A stretch of DNA of 64,000 nucleotides from Oxalobacter aliiformigenes. GTDB lineage: Bacteria > Pseudomonadota > Gammaproteobacteria > Burkholderiales > Burkholderiaceae_D. The stretch covers positions 124,001-188,000 of the forward strand of contig NZ_CP098252.1 in the NCBI RefSeq assembly GCF_027116575.1, given 5' to 3'. Below, one piece after another: positions 38,401 to 45,668 of this stretch; position 1 is the first letter of the stretch; the number at the start of each line of letters is the position of its first letter. A program made the translations under genes and the position numbers. The notes beneath the pieces were generated by a model. It saw only the letters and a list, made by a program, of their open reading frames with translations. It made no database searches and was not told where the DNA came from.

Positions 38401-38793
38401 CTGACAGGCGATACTGCCGACCGTGCTTCCGCGATCCGCAATTTCCAGGAAGGCAAAGTTTCCGTCTTCCTGATCAGTCTGAAAGCCGGCGGCGTCGGTC
38501 TGAACCTGACCGCAGCCGATACCGTTATCCACTATGATCCCTGGTGGAACCCCGCTGTTGAAAATCAGGCAACGGACCGTGCATGGCGTATAGGACAGGA
38601 TAAACCTGTATTCGTTTACAAACTGATCGCAAAAGGAACTCTGGAGGAGAAAATCCAAGAATTGCAACAACGCAAAGCCGACCTGGCAAGCGCCATGTTG
38701 TCCTCTGGACAGGCGCAACACATTCAAATCACGCCGGAAGATCTTCAATCCATTTTCCGCCCGCTTGAAGAACAGGATACGATCGAGGAATGA
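35404..38793 (+). CDS. SNF2-family helicase with N-terminal SWIM zinc finger
   Basis: DEAD/DEAH superfamily 2 protein of 1129 residues. A SWIM zinc finger has Cys73-x-Cys75-x5-Cys81-x-His83. A long middle region of about 550 residues has no motif I recognise. The SNF2 core starts near 640: Walker A DDMGLGKT (682-689), motif II DESQ (780-783), [27 protein letters not shown], and the C-terminal motifs [20 protein letters not shown] and [11 protein letters not shown]. Such proteins remodel DNA-protein complexes; the role here is unknown. It is a single-gene unit between tex (divergent) and a bidirectional terminator. Confidence 0.9.
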   Translation: [1129 protein letters not shown]

Positions 38794-38801
38794 CCCGATA
38801 A

Positions 38802-38829
38802 AAAAGCCTTGCATCTCGGCAAGGCTTTT
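38802..38829. terminator. Bidirectional terminator between the SNF2 gene and dps
   Basis: AAAAGCCTTGC (38802-38812) and GCAAGGCTTTT (38819-38829) form eleven pairs with a six-base loop. The A and T runs at the ends make it work for both convergent genes. Confidence 0.85.
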
Positions 38830-38841
38830 CTGTTTCTTCCG

Positions 38842-39366
38842 TTATTTTTTCTTGCGTTTTCCGGAAACCATGGCAGCATCATCCGATCCATTTTCCAGCA
38901 GACTTCTCAGCATCCATGCATTCTTTTCATGAATCTGCAAACGCTGGGTCATCAGATCGATTGTCGGCTGATCATTGGCCTTGTCAGCCAGATCCAGTAC
39001 TTCTCTTGCCGTACGGGTAACGGTCTGTGACGCAATAATCACATCACGAATCATGTCTTCTGCCGATGGAACACCTTCGACTTCCTTGATGGCAGACAAT
39101 TTCGCAAACTCCGACATCGTTCCGGGAGCAGGGAAGCCAAGTGAACGGATACGTTCGGCAATTTCATCCAGTGCATTCCACAGTTCCGTATACTGGTCCA
39201 TGAACATGACATGCAACGTCTGGAACATGGGGCCCTTGACATTCCAGTGATAATTGTGAGTCTTCAGATACAGGCAAAAACTGTCAGCAAGCATCCGTGA
39301 CAAACCATTACTGATGACTTCTCTGTCCTTGTCGCTAATTCCGATTTCAATTGCTGGGATACTCAT
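38842..39366 (-). CDS. dps: Dps-family DNA-binding ferritin-like protein
   Basis: Ferroxidase and DNA-protecting protein of the Dps type, 174 residues. The ATG at 39366 (MSIPAIEIGISDKDREV) has AAGGAG seven bases upstream; the longer frame to 39387 lacks support. Iron ligands are expected from THNYHWNVKGP and from the Asp/Glu residues in ELWNALDEIAERIRSLG. The Lys/Arg tail GKRKKK could bind DNA. Oxidative protection suits an anaerobe exposed to oxygen, but that is inference. Confidence 0.94.
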   Translation of the reverse strand: MSIPAIEIGISDKDREVISNGLSRMLADSFCLYLKTHNYHWNVKGPMFQTLHVMFMDQYTELWNALDEIAERIRSLGFPAPGTMSEFAKLSAIKEVEGVPSAEDMIRDVIIASQTVTRTAREVLDLADKANDQPTIDLMTQRLQIHEKNAWMLRSLLENGSDDAAMVSGKRKKK

Positions 39367-39826
39367 CGTCGCACTCCTTTTTCTCAATTTTCATTCCCGG
39401 AATCCGATATGGATTCCCTACTGGAGACTTCATTTATCAGCGTGATACAGCAACTTCATTGTTTGCAAGTTCCTTATCATTTTGACTTGCAGATATTGTA
39501 CCGTTATTTCAAAAAATGTTTTTGCTGCCCAGTTCTCTTTCAAGGCAAAACAAACTGCAAAATGACAGAAGATATCGCCATTTTGGTCGGGAACGTTTCC
39601 CCTCCGGTACAATTCATTGTACGGTACCTCATCACAAACTGCCCCCTTTTTCAAATTTTTTTCATATTTCCAGCCATTTAATCCATGAAATTGCCAAAAT
39701 TGTCGTATTTTCATTTTATACTTACCCTTACTTGCTGTTTACCGAAATAAAGTCTGGTGATTTCACAATGGTCATATCAATCATGTGAGAAATTCAGGTG
39801 AAGACGAGAAGAAAAAGGGAAAGAAC
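39367..39826 (+). promoter_or_regulatory. Long upstream region of the reductase/aminotransferase pair with repeated ATTGTACSG motifs
   Basis: No gene is supported in these 460 bases. A nine-base motif occurs three times: ATTGTACCG (39495-39503), its complement CGGTACAAT (39605-39613) and ATTGTACGG (39616-39624). The last two form the palindrome GTACAATTCATTGTAC. This arrangement looks like a regulator binding site. An AGGGA ribosome-binding site lies six bases before the ATG at 39827. The dps leader also starts at the left end. Confidence 0.5.
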
Positions 39827-40834
39827 ATGAAAATAGCGATCATAGGAGCCGGAGCGATAGGAGGCTACGTAGGAGTGAAGCTGGCCTTATCCGGTGAAGA
39901 CGTGACCTTCATAGTAAGGGGAGCGAACCTGGAAGCCATCAAGAAAGACGGCATGAAACTGATCATGGAAGACGGGACCGAGCACGTGGCCAAAAACGTG
40001 AAGGCGACCAACGACTATGACGAAGCGGGACCGCAGGACGTTGTCATACTGGCCCTGAAAGCCCATCAGGTAGACGCCGTGGCCAACGACGTGCCGAAAC
40101 TGTTCGGTCCGGACACCGTCGTCGTGACCATGCAAAACGGCATTCCGTTCTGGTACTTCCACAAACATGGCGGGCCACACGAAGGCCAGCGCGTCCAGAG
40201 CGTGGATCCGACCGGGCTGGTCAGCGCCAAGATACCGGCAGAGAGGATTCTGGGATGCGTTGTATACCCGGCCTCCGCCCTGATCGCGCCGGGCGTCGTC
40301 AAACACATCGAAGGGGACCGTTTCCCGATCGGCGAACTGGACGGAACCGTCACGGAACGGGCCCAGAAAGTCTCCGAAGCCTTCATTCGCGCCGGCTTCA
40401 AATCCCCGATACTGGAAAACATCCGTGCCGAAATCTGGCTGAAACTGTGGGGCAACCTGAGCTTCAACCCGATCAGTTCCCTGTCCCACTCCACCCTGGT
40501 CGACATCTGCCAGTACCCGTTATCCCGGGAACTGGCCGGCAACATGATGATAGAAGCCCAGAGAATCGCCAACAAACTGGGCATCGAATTCCGCGTACCG
40601 CTGGAAAAACGGATAAGAGGAGCCGAGAAAGTCGGCAAACACAAAACCTCCATGCTGCAGGACGTGGAAGCGGGAAGAGCCCCCGAAATCGACGCGCTGG
40701 TTGGATCCGTCGTCGAACTGGGCCGCATCACCAACACAGCCACCCCGCACATCAACTCCGTCTATGCCCTGGTCAAACTGTTGGCCAAAACCATGGAAGA
40801 AGAACACGGCAAAGTCAAAATGGAACCGTGTTGA
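39827..40834 (+). CDS. Ketopantoate reductase (ApbA/PanE) family dehydrogenase
   Basis: NAD(P)-dependent 2-keto-acid reductase family protein, 335 residues from the ATG at 39827 (MKIAIIGAGAIGGYVGVKLA); a GTG at 39785 would add 14 polar residues and has weaker support. The nucleotide-binding GAGAIGG, the LALKAHQ segment and the catalytic-Lys region EIWLKLWGNLSFNPISSLS are present. The codons are strongly biased (CTG, ACC, AAC, GTC), unlike most neighbours, which suggests high expression. Pairing with a glyoxylate-type aminotransferase makes a role in C2/C3 acid metabolism at least as likely as pantothenate synthesis. Confidence 0.75.
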   Translation: MKIAIIGAGAIGGYVGVKLALSGEDVTFIVRGANLEAIKKDGMKLIMEDGTEHVAKNVKATNDYDEAGPQDVVILALKAHQVDAVANDVPKLFGPDTVVVTMQNGIPFWYFHKHGGPHEGQRVQSVDPTGLVSAKIPAERILGCVVYPASALIAPGVVKHIEGDRFPIGELDGTVTERAQKVSEAFIRAGFKSPILENIRAEIWLKLWGNLSFNPISSLSHSTLVDICQYPLSRELAGNMMIEAQRIANKLGIEFRVPLEKRIRGAEKVGKHKTSMLQDVEAGRAPEIDALVGSVVELGRITNTATPHINSVYALVKLLAKTMEEEHGKVKMEPC

Positions 40835-40856
40835 CCGTCAAAAAAACGACAAGCGT

Positions 40857-40938
40857 GTCTGCCGGAGACGGCAGACATAAACAAACCTGTTCCGGGAACA
40901 GAAAATGGTGGAAAATAACAACTCAGGACGTTATTTTC
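40857..40938 (+). repeat. Three successive hairpins between the reductase and aminotransferase genes
   Basis: First, GTCTGCCG/CGGCAGAC (40857-40864 and 40869-40876) encloses a GAGA tetraloop. Second, CTGTTCC-G-GGAACAG (40887-40901) is nearly perfectly palindromic. Third, GAAAATAAC/GTTATTTTC (40911-40919 and 40930-40938) has a ten-base loop. None is followed by a clear T run. They may stabilise or separate the two messages, or the second could be an operator. Confidence 0.65.
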
Positions 40939-40997
40939 GTCAGGCACCAAAACCCAACCTGACAAACTTTTTATTTCCTAGTGAGACATAAAAAATC

Positions 40998-42233
40998 ATG
41001 GCAGCAGCTTCGCATAAAAAAATCACCTCATTCCATCCGCCACAACGCGTCCTGATGGGCCCGGGTCCCTCCAACATCAACCCGCGCGTTCTGGCCGCAA
41101 TGAGTCTCCCCGTCATCGGTTATCTTGATCCGGCCTTCGTTGACATGATGGCCGAACTCAAATCCCTGTTACGGTACGCCTTCCAGACAGACTACCAGCT
41201 GACCTACCCGATCTCCGGTCCGGGTTCCGTCGGCATGGAGAGCTGTTTCGTCAACATGGTAGCCCCGGGAGACAAGGTCGTCGTCTGTCGCAACGGCGTT
41301 TTTGGCGGACGCATGATCGAAAATGTCGAGCGTTGCAAAGCCACCCCGATCATTGTGGAAGGTACCTGGGGAGAACCGGTCGATCCGAATGCCCTGGAAG
41401 ACGCCCTGAAGAAAAACCCGGATGCCCGGGTTGTGGCATTCGTCCATGCCGAAACATCGACCGGTTGCGTCTCCGACGCCAAGACCCTTGCAGAAGTCGC
41501 CCACAAATACGACTGCCTGACCATCGTCGATGCCGTCACCTCTCTGGCGGGATGTCCGCTTTACGTCAAGGACTGGGATCTGGATGCCGTCTATTCGGCC
41601 AGCCAGAAATGCCTCTCGTGCACCCCGGGTCTGTCGCCGGTCACCTATTCCGACCGGGTCATCGACTACGTCACCAGCCGCAAGGACAAGGTCCAGAGCT
41701 GGTTCATGGACCTGAACCTGATCCTGAACTACTGGGGCAACACGGTAAGGACCTATCACCACACCGCACCGATCAACGGTCTGTTCGCCCTGCATGAAGC
41801 CCTTCTGCTTCTGAAGGAAGAGGGAATCGAAAACACCTGGGCCCGTCACCAGAGACACTATCAGGCGCTGAAAGCCGGTTTTGAGGCGATGGGACTGAAA
41901 TTCCTGGTCAAGGAAGAAAACCGTTTGCCGCAGATCAGTGCCATCATGGTACCGGAAGGGATCAATGAAGCGGAAGTCAGGGCGAAACTGCTCTCCGAGT
42001 TCAATCTGGAAATCGGTGCCGGTCTGGGTCCGTTGGCGGGCAAGATCTGGCGTTTCGGCCTGATGGGTTATACGGCCCAGTCGGCCAATGTCATGTTGTG
42101 TCTGTCGGCTTTGGGATCGGTCTTGTCGAAGATGGGGTATCCGGTCAAGGTCGGCGAGGCGGAAGCAGCGGCTCACCAGTCTTATGCCAATCAGCATGCC
42201 AGTGCCGCCGCGGAGGCTCGCTCCCGCTCCTGA
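40998..42233 (+). CDS. Alanine-glyoxylate / serine-pyruvate type aminotransferase
   Basis: Class V PLP aminotransferase of 411 residues. The PLP lysine is Lys204 in SASQKCLSCTPG; the pocket Asp is in TIVDAVTSLAG and the cofactor phosphate region in ISGPGSVGMES. The N-terminus LMGPGPSNINPRVL matches the AGT/SPT family. It would interconvert glyoxylate and glycine with alanine or serine as amino donor. Codon use is strongly biased, as in the preceding gene, and a strong terminator follows. In an oxalate-type C2 metabolism this would be a route from glyoxylate to glycine (inference). The Ala/Ser-rich tail after about residue 390 is not conserved. Confidence 0.87.
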   Translation: MAAASHKKITSFHPPQRVLMGPGPSNINPRVLAAMSLPVIGYLDPAFVDMMAELKSLLRYAFQTDYQLTYPISGPGSVGMESCFVNMVAPGDKVVVCRNGVFGGRMIENVERCKATPIIVEGTWGEPVDPNALEDALKKNPDARVVAFVHAETSTGCVSDAKTLAEVAHKYDCLTIVDAVTSLAGCPLYVKDWDLDAVYSASQKCLSCTPGLSPVTYSDRVIDYVTSRKDKVQSWFMDLNLILNYWGNTVRTYHHTAPINGLFALHEALLLLKEEGIENTWARHQRHYQALKAGFEAMGLKFLVKEENRLPQISAIMVPEGINEAEVRAKLLSEFNLEIGAGLGPLAGKIWRFGLMGYTAQSANVMLCLSALGSVLSKMGYPVKVGEAEAAAHQSYANQHASAAAEARSRS

Positions 42234-42252
42234 TCTCCCTTCTTATCCTATC

Positions 42253-42288
42253 AAACGCCCGTCTCTTCCTGTCGGGCGTTTCTTTTTT
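42253..42288 (+). terminator. Intrinsic terminator after the aminotransferase gene
   Basis: AAACGCCCG (42253-42261) pairs with CGGGCGTTT (42273-42281) around an eleven-base loop and is followed by a T-rich run. Confidence 0.85.
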
Positions 42289-42447
42289 CTTCCCGCTTGA
42301 CACTCATTATCTTCAGACTCATATTATCGTTTCAGATCAAAACCGGCTATCCCGGTTATCCAATGATCAATGTTCTGAATCATGTCCCTGTTAGACTCGT
42401 CATACTGAAACGATAACGACGAAAACAGGCAGAAAAGGAGAAACCGT

Positions 42448-42993
42448 TTGCTGTACAGTATTTTGAAAATGATTGTTGACGTTGTCACCACGATACTGGG
42501 TGGTGCGTTCCTGTTGCGATTCTGGATACAAATTGTACGGGCAAGACCTCCTTTTCAAATAGCCAATTTTCTGATCCAGTTAACCGACTGGTTCATCAGG
42601 CCACTTCGGAAAACCATTCCGGGATGGGCAGGTTATGACTGGTCGACACTGGTTGCCGCCATTTTGATGGCTGTTGTTTCCGCCCTGTTTGATACTTGGC
42701 TGATTAACTATTTCTCAGCCAGAATCATTCTTTTCCTGGTCGCTTTGTCTCTGTTGAACTGGATCATATACGGATTCATGGGGCTTTTGATTATTGAAGC
42801 CATTTTCAGTTGGGTCAATCCCTACAGTCCGATTGCATCGTTTGTCCGGGACCTGAACAGACCTTTACTGGAACCTGTCAGACGCTTTCTTCCGACATTG
42901 GGAGGATTCGATTTTTCAACGCTGATCGTATTTTTCCTGTTGCAGATCGTTTCCAGAACAATCACCCATCTGATTTTATCGAACCTGATATGA
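42448..42993 (+). CDS. yggT: YggT-family integral membrane protein
   Basis: Membrane protein of 181 residues with two YGGT repeats: the first around residues 10-60 (LRFWIQIVRARPPF, then DWFIRPLRKTIPG) and the second around 105-155 (EAIFSWVNPYSPIASFVRDL, then NRPLLEPVRRFLP). The start is TTG, fixed by AAGGAG seven bases upstream. The stop overlaps yggU (ATGA). The function of the family is uncertain; links to osmotic stress and cell division have been proposed. Confidence 0.9.
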   Translation: MLYSILKMIVDVVTTILGGAFLLRFWIQIVRARPPFQIANFLIQLTDWFIRPLRKTIPGWAGYDWSTLVAAILMAVVSALFDTWLINYFSARIILFLVALSLLNWIIYGFMGLLIIEAIFSWVNPYSPIASFVRDLNRPLLEPVRRFLPTLGGFDFSTLIVFFLLQIVSRTITHLILSNLI

Positions 42994-43292
42994 CAGCAAC
43001 GTGGTTATCGAAAACGAAAAACAGCTTCCGGATTGCGGTACAAGTCAGTCCGAATGCAAGAAAATCGGAAATCGCATCTGCCAAAGGAGATGTATTGCGC
43101 ATACGGTTGCAGGCCCAACCTGTCGACGGTAAAGCCAACGAGGCTCTCATTCAGTTCATCGCGAAAAAACTTCGTATTCCACGCAAAAACATCGTCATCT
43201 CACACGGCCTTTCAAGCAAACGCAAACTGCTTGAAGTCTTCCTCCCGGAATCCACCCTGGAAGAGATCGAGAAACGCCTTCTGTCCATTTGA
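42990..43292 (+). CDS. yggU: YggU / DUF167 family protein
   Basis: Small soluble protein of 100 residues from the ATG at 42990, which overlaps the yggT stop. The family pattern VQVSPNARKSEIA, LRIRLQAQPVDGKANEALI and ISHGLSSKRKLLEV is clear. The function is unknown. The yggT-yggU pairing is conserved in many Proteobacteria. Confidence 0.9.
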   Translation: MTATWLSKTKNSFRIAVQVSPNARKSEIASAKGDVLRIRLQAQPVDGKANEALIQFIAKKLRIPRKNIVISHGLSSKRKLLEVFLPESTLEEIEKRLLSI

Positions 43293-43302
43293 TACGACAA
43301 AA

Positions 43303-43890
43303 TCATCCGATCCAGAATTCCAAAGGTGTATTTCTGAAAGAATGTACATTCTTCTTTTCAAGCTTTTCCCTGAAACAATGCCAGTCGAAAAAAGGACCTG
43401 GATCTGTCTTTCTTTCCGGAGCGATATGCTGATGGCCAGTAACGGCTTTCAGAGGATAACGGCGGCATAAAGCGGCCGTCAGCGAAACCAGAGTATCGTA
43501 CTGTTGCGGTGCAAACGGGACATAATCCGTTCCTTCGATTTCGATCCCGATGGAAAAATCGTTACATCCCTGGCGCCCGCGATATGAAGAAACGCCCGCA
43601 TGCCATGCCCGCTTGTCGGCAGAAACGAACTGTATCAGCGAACCGTTCCGCCTGATGAGAAAATGTGACGAGACTTTCAGAGCCCGAAGCTGGTTAAAAA
43701 AAGGATGACGATCACAATCAAGACGGTTCAGGAAAAGGTCCGTAATATAATGGCCACCGAACTCGCCGGGCGGCAAACTGATATTGTGAATGACCAGCAA
43801 ATCAACCGCCTGATTTTCCGGACGGTCATTCTGATTCGGCGAATCAAGACGCATGGCCGTCATGCACCAGCCTTTACTATCGATATTCAT
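43303..43890 (-). CDS. ampD: AmpD, 1,6-anhydro-N-acetylmuramyl-L-alanine amidase
   Basis: Cytoplasmic zinc amidase of peptidoglycan recycling that cleaves anhydro-muropeptides, 195 residues from the ATG at 43890 (MNIDSKGWCMTAMRL); an ATG at 43911 would add seven residues and the choice is not certain. Signatures are LLVIHNISLPPGEFGG, carrying the first zinc His, and GHQHIAPERKTDPGPFFDW, carrying the second His and the zinc Asp. It is convergent with yggU, ten bases apart. Confidence 0.92.
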   Translation of the reverse strand: MNIDSKGWCMTAMRLDSPNQNDRPENQAVDLLVIHNISLPPGEFGGHYITDLFLNRLDCDRHPFFNQLRALKVSSHFLIRRNGSLIQFVSADKRAWHAGVSSYRGRQGCNDFSIGIEIEGTDYVPFAPQQYDTLVSLTAALCRRYPLKAVTGHQHIAPERKTDPGPFFDWHCFREKLEKKNVHSFRNTPLEFWIG

Positions 43891-43947
43891 GAATTGACGA
43901 TTATTAATCAACGATTTTCATTTAAAATCATTCGGACATTTTTTCAA

Positions 43948-44475
43948 ATGATACTGGAAACGGAACGGTTATATCTGAGAAAACTGGAAACAAGCGATTT
44001 TGCCGACCTGTGCGAAATCCTCCAGAACAAAAACGTCATGTATGCCTATGAACATGCATTCTCTGATGAAGAAGTCCATATCTGGCTGAACAGGCAAAAA
44101 CAACGCTATCATGACGATGGATTCGGTTTATGGGCCGTCATTCTCAAATCCAGTGGCAAGCTGATCGGACAAGCCGGGATTACTTTCCAGAAATGGGGAA
44201 AAAGACAAGTCCATGAAATCGGTTACCTGTTCAACCAGGATTACTGGCATAAAGGATATGCGACCGAAACAGTTCTGGCGTGCAAAAAATACGCATTCCA
44301 GACACTTGGGCTGACCGAAATTTACTCTATCATCCGCGACAACAATACAGCCTCACAAAATGTCGCTATCCGAAATGGCATGAAGAAAGTCGGAAAACTG
44401 GTTAAATTCTATTACGGCTTCAGAATGCCACATATCGTCTATTGTGTGAAAAAAGAGAGCCCCCATTCAGGATGA
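43948..44475 (+). CDS. GNAT-family N-acetyltransferase (RimJ/RimL type)
   Basis: Acetyl-CoA-dependent acetyltransferase of 175 residues starting MILETERLYLRKLETSD, the typical RimJ/RimL-like opening. Acetyl-CoA contacts are expected in YWHKGYATETVLACKKYAF and the late strand in IIRDNNTASQNVAIRNGM. The frame is open upstream to 43705, but that part lies antisense to ampD. The acceptor is unknown. Its 3' end overlaps the convergent gene by nine bases. Confidence 0.85.
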   Translation: MILETERLYLRKLETSDFADLCEILQNKNVMYAYEHAFSDEEVHIWLNRQKQRYHDDGFGLWAVILKSSGKLIGQAGITFQKWGKRQVHEIGYLFNQDYWHKGYATETVLACKKYAFQTLGLTEIYSIIRDNNTASQNVAIRNGMKKVGKLVKFYYGFRMPHIVYCVKKESPHSG

Positions 44476-44781
44476 ACGCTTGCGGGCAAAATAAGCCACG
44501 CTATGCTCATGAGAACAGAATATCTTTCCCGAGCGTTCCACAGCTTCCGAAACAGGCACGTAAACTTCGCAGAATTCACAACTCACCATTTTTTCAACTT
44601 CACCGGAAGAATATTTTCCGGATGATGATAAAGGCTGACGGGGAGAATTGTTTGAGGGGTGATTGTCCTGCGTCCGACCGAAGGGATTTTGCCGAATAAT
44701 GAAAACACGCAAGCTTTGCCGGATTTTTACAACAACGGCAACAATAACCAGAACCAGAACCAGCAACCACATCCAAGCCAT
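44467..44781 (-). CDS. PP0621-like small membrane protein with zinc-ribbon tail
   Basis: Protein of 104 residues from the ATG at 44781 (MAWMWLLVLVLVIVAVVV), with one N-terminal membrane helix and a polar linker. The C-terminal part MVSCEFCEVYVPVSEAV...FCSHEH holds a CxxC...CxxEH pattern suggesting metal binding. It resembles the PP0621-family proteins of beta- and gammaproteobacteria. The function is unknown. An ATG at 44799 would add six residues. Confidence 0.75.
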   Translation of the reverse strand: MAWMWLLVLVLVIVAVVVKIRQSLRVFIIRQNPFGRTQDNHPSNNSPRQPLSSSGKYSSGEVEKMVSCEFCEVYVPVSEAVERSGKIFCSHEHSVAYFARKRSS

Positions 44782-44922
44782 TTTTATCTCCAGTATCAAG
44801 TCCGGTCGCCCCGACCGGACTGCATGGATACCATTTTATCAGGGTATCAGCCAATCGTTCGTCATATAATGAGCAGAAAGATATATTAGGCCGATACTTT
44901 GTTTATTCAAGTCTTTTCAATC

Positions 44923-45633
44923 ATGTCCATCATTACAGACCACCTCAAGGAAGTAAAAGAACGCATCAATCAGGCCGCGCAAAAAGCGGAGCGCGATCCT
45001 TCCGGTATTCTTTTACTGGCCGTATCCAAAACACAGCCTGTTGAAGCGATTCTGGAAGCGGCCGCTGCCGGACAAAATGCCTTCGGTGAGAATTATGAGC
45101 AGGAAGCCGTGGCGAAAATTCGTTCCATACGGACGAATCATCCCGATCTGAAGCTGGAATGGCATTTTATCGGTCCGATTCAAAGCAACAAAACACGAGC
45201 CATCGCCGAATATTTCGACTGGGTCCATTCTGTCGACCGTGAAAGAATCGCAAAACGGCTTTCAGACCAGCGTCCGGCCGATCTTCCACCTCTGAATATC
45301 TGCCTCCAAATCAACATCAGCGGTGAAACCAGTAAAAGCGGTATCTCTCCGGAAAACCTGCCCGGTTTGGCTAAAGCGGTTTCTGTGATGCCTCGTCTGA
45401 AACTTCGTGGATTGATGGCCATTCCTGAACCCGAAACCGATCCGGACAAACAGAGAAAACCTTTTCGTGCCATGAAGGCTCTGTTCAGACAATTGCAGGA
45501 AGCCGGATTCGAACTGGATACATTATCAATGGGGATGTCCGGCGATATGAATACAGCAATAGACGAGGGTGCAACGACCGTACGTATCGGTACCGCCATT
45601 TTCGGCCCACGAAATTACCCGGTGCAGCAGTAA
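44923..45633 (+). CDS. yggS: YggS-family pyridoxal-phosphate homeostasis protein
   Basis: Alanine-racemase-fold PLP-binding protein (PLPBP family), 236 residues from the ATG at 44923 (MSIITDHLKEVKERI); an upstream TTG at 44899 is less likely. The PLP lysine is Lys36 in LLAVSKTQP. Other segments are FGENYEQEAVAK, WHFIGPIQSNK, and LSMGMSGDMNTAIDEGATTV, which binds the PLP phosphate. In Proteobacteria it buffers PLP and affects amino-acid pools. Confidence 0.95.
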   Translation: MSIITDHLKEVKERINQAAQKAERDPSGILLLAVSKTQPVEAILEAAAAGQNAFGENYEQEAVAKIRSIRTNHPDLKLEWHFIGPIQSNKTRAIAEYFDWVHSVDRERIAKRLSDQRPADLPPLNICLQINISGETSKSGISPENLPGLAKAVSVMPRLKLRGLMAIPEPETDPDKQRKPFRAMKALFRQLQEAGFELDTLSMGMSGDMNTAIDEGATTVRIGTAIFGPRNYPVQQ

Positions 45634-45668
45634 ACAAACCGGCAATTACTTTTCGAGAAACAGGATAA

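Noticed and set aside
41169..42197. 342-codon open frame on the minus strand opposite the aminotransferase gene
   Set aside because: It is exactly antisense to a well-defined PLP enzyme. The strongly biased codon use of the sense gene leaves few stops on the other strand. The translation is rich in Arg/Asp/Gln and matches no family.
43705..43947. In-frame upstream extension of the GNAT gene
   Set aside because: It overlaps ampD on the opposite strand, and MILETERLYLRKL at 43948 is the normal beginning of RimJ/RimL-type acetyltransferases.
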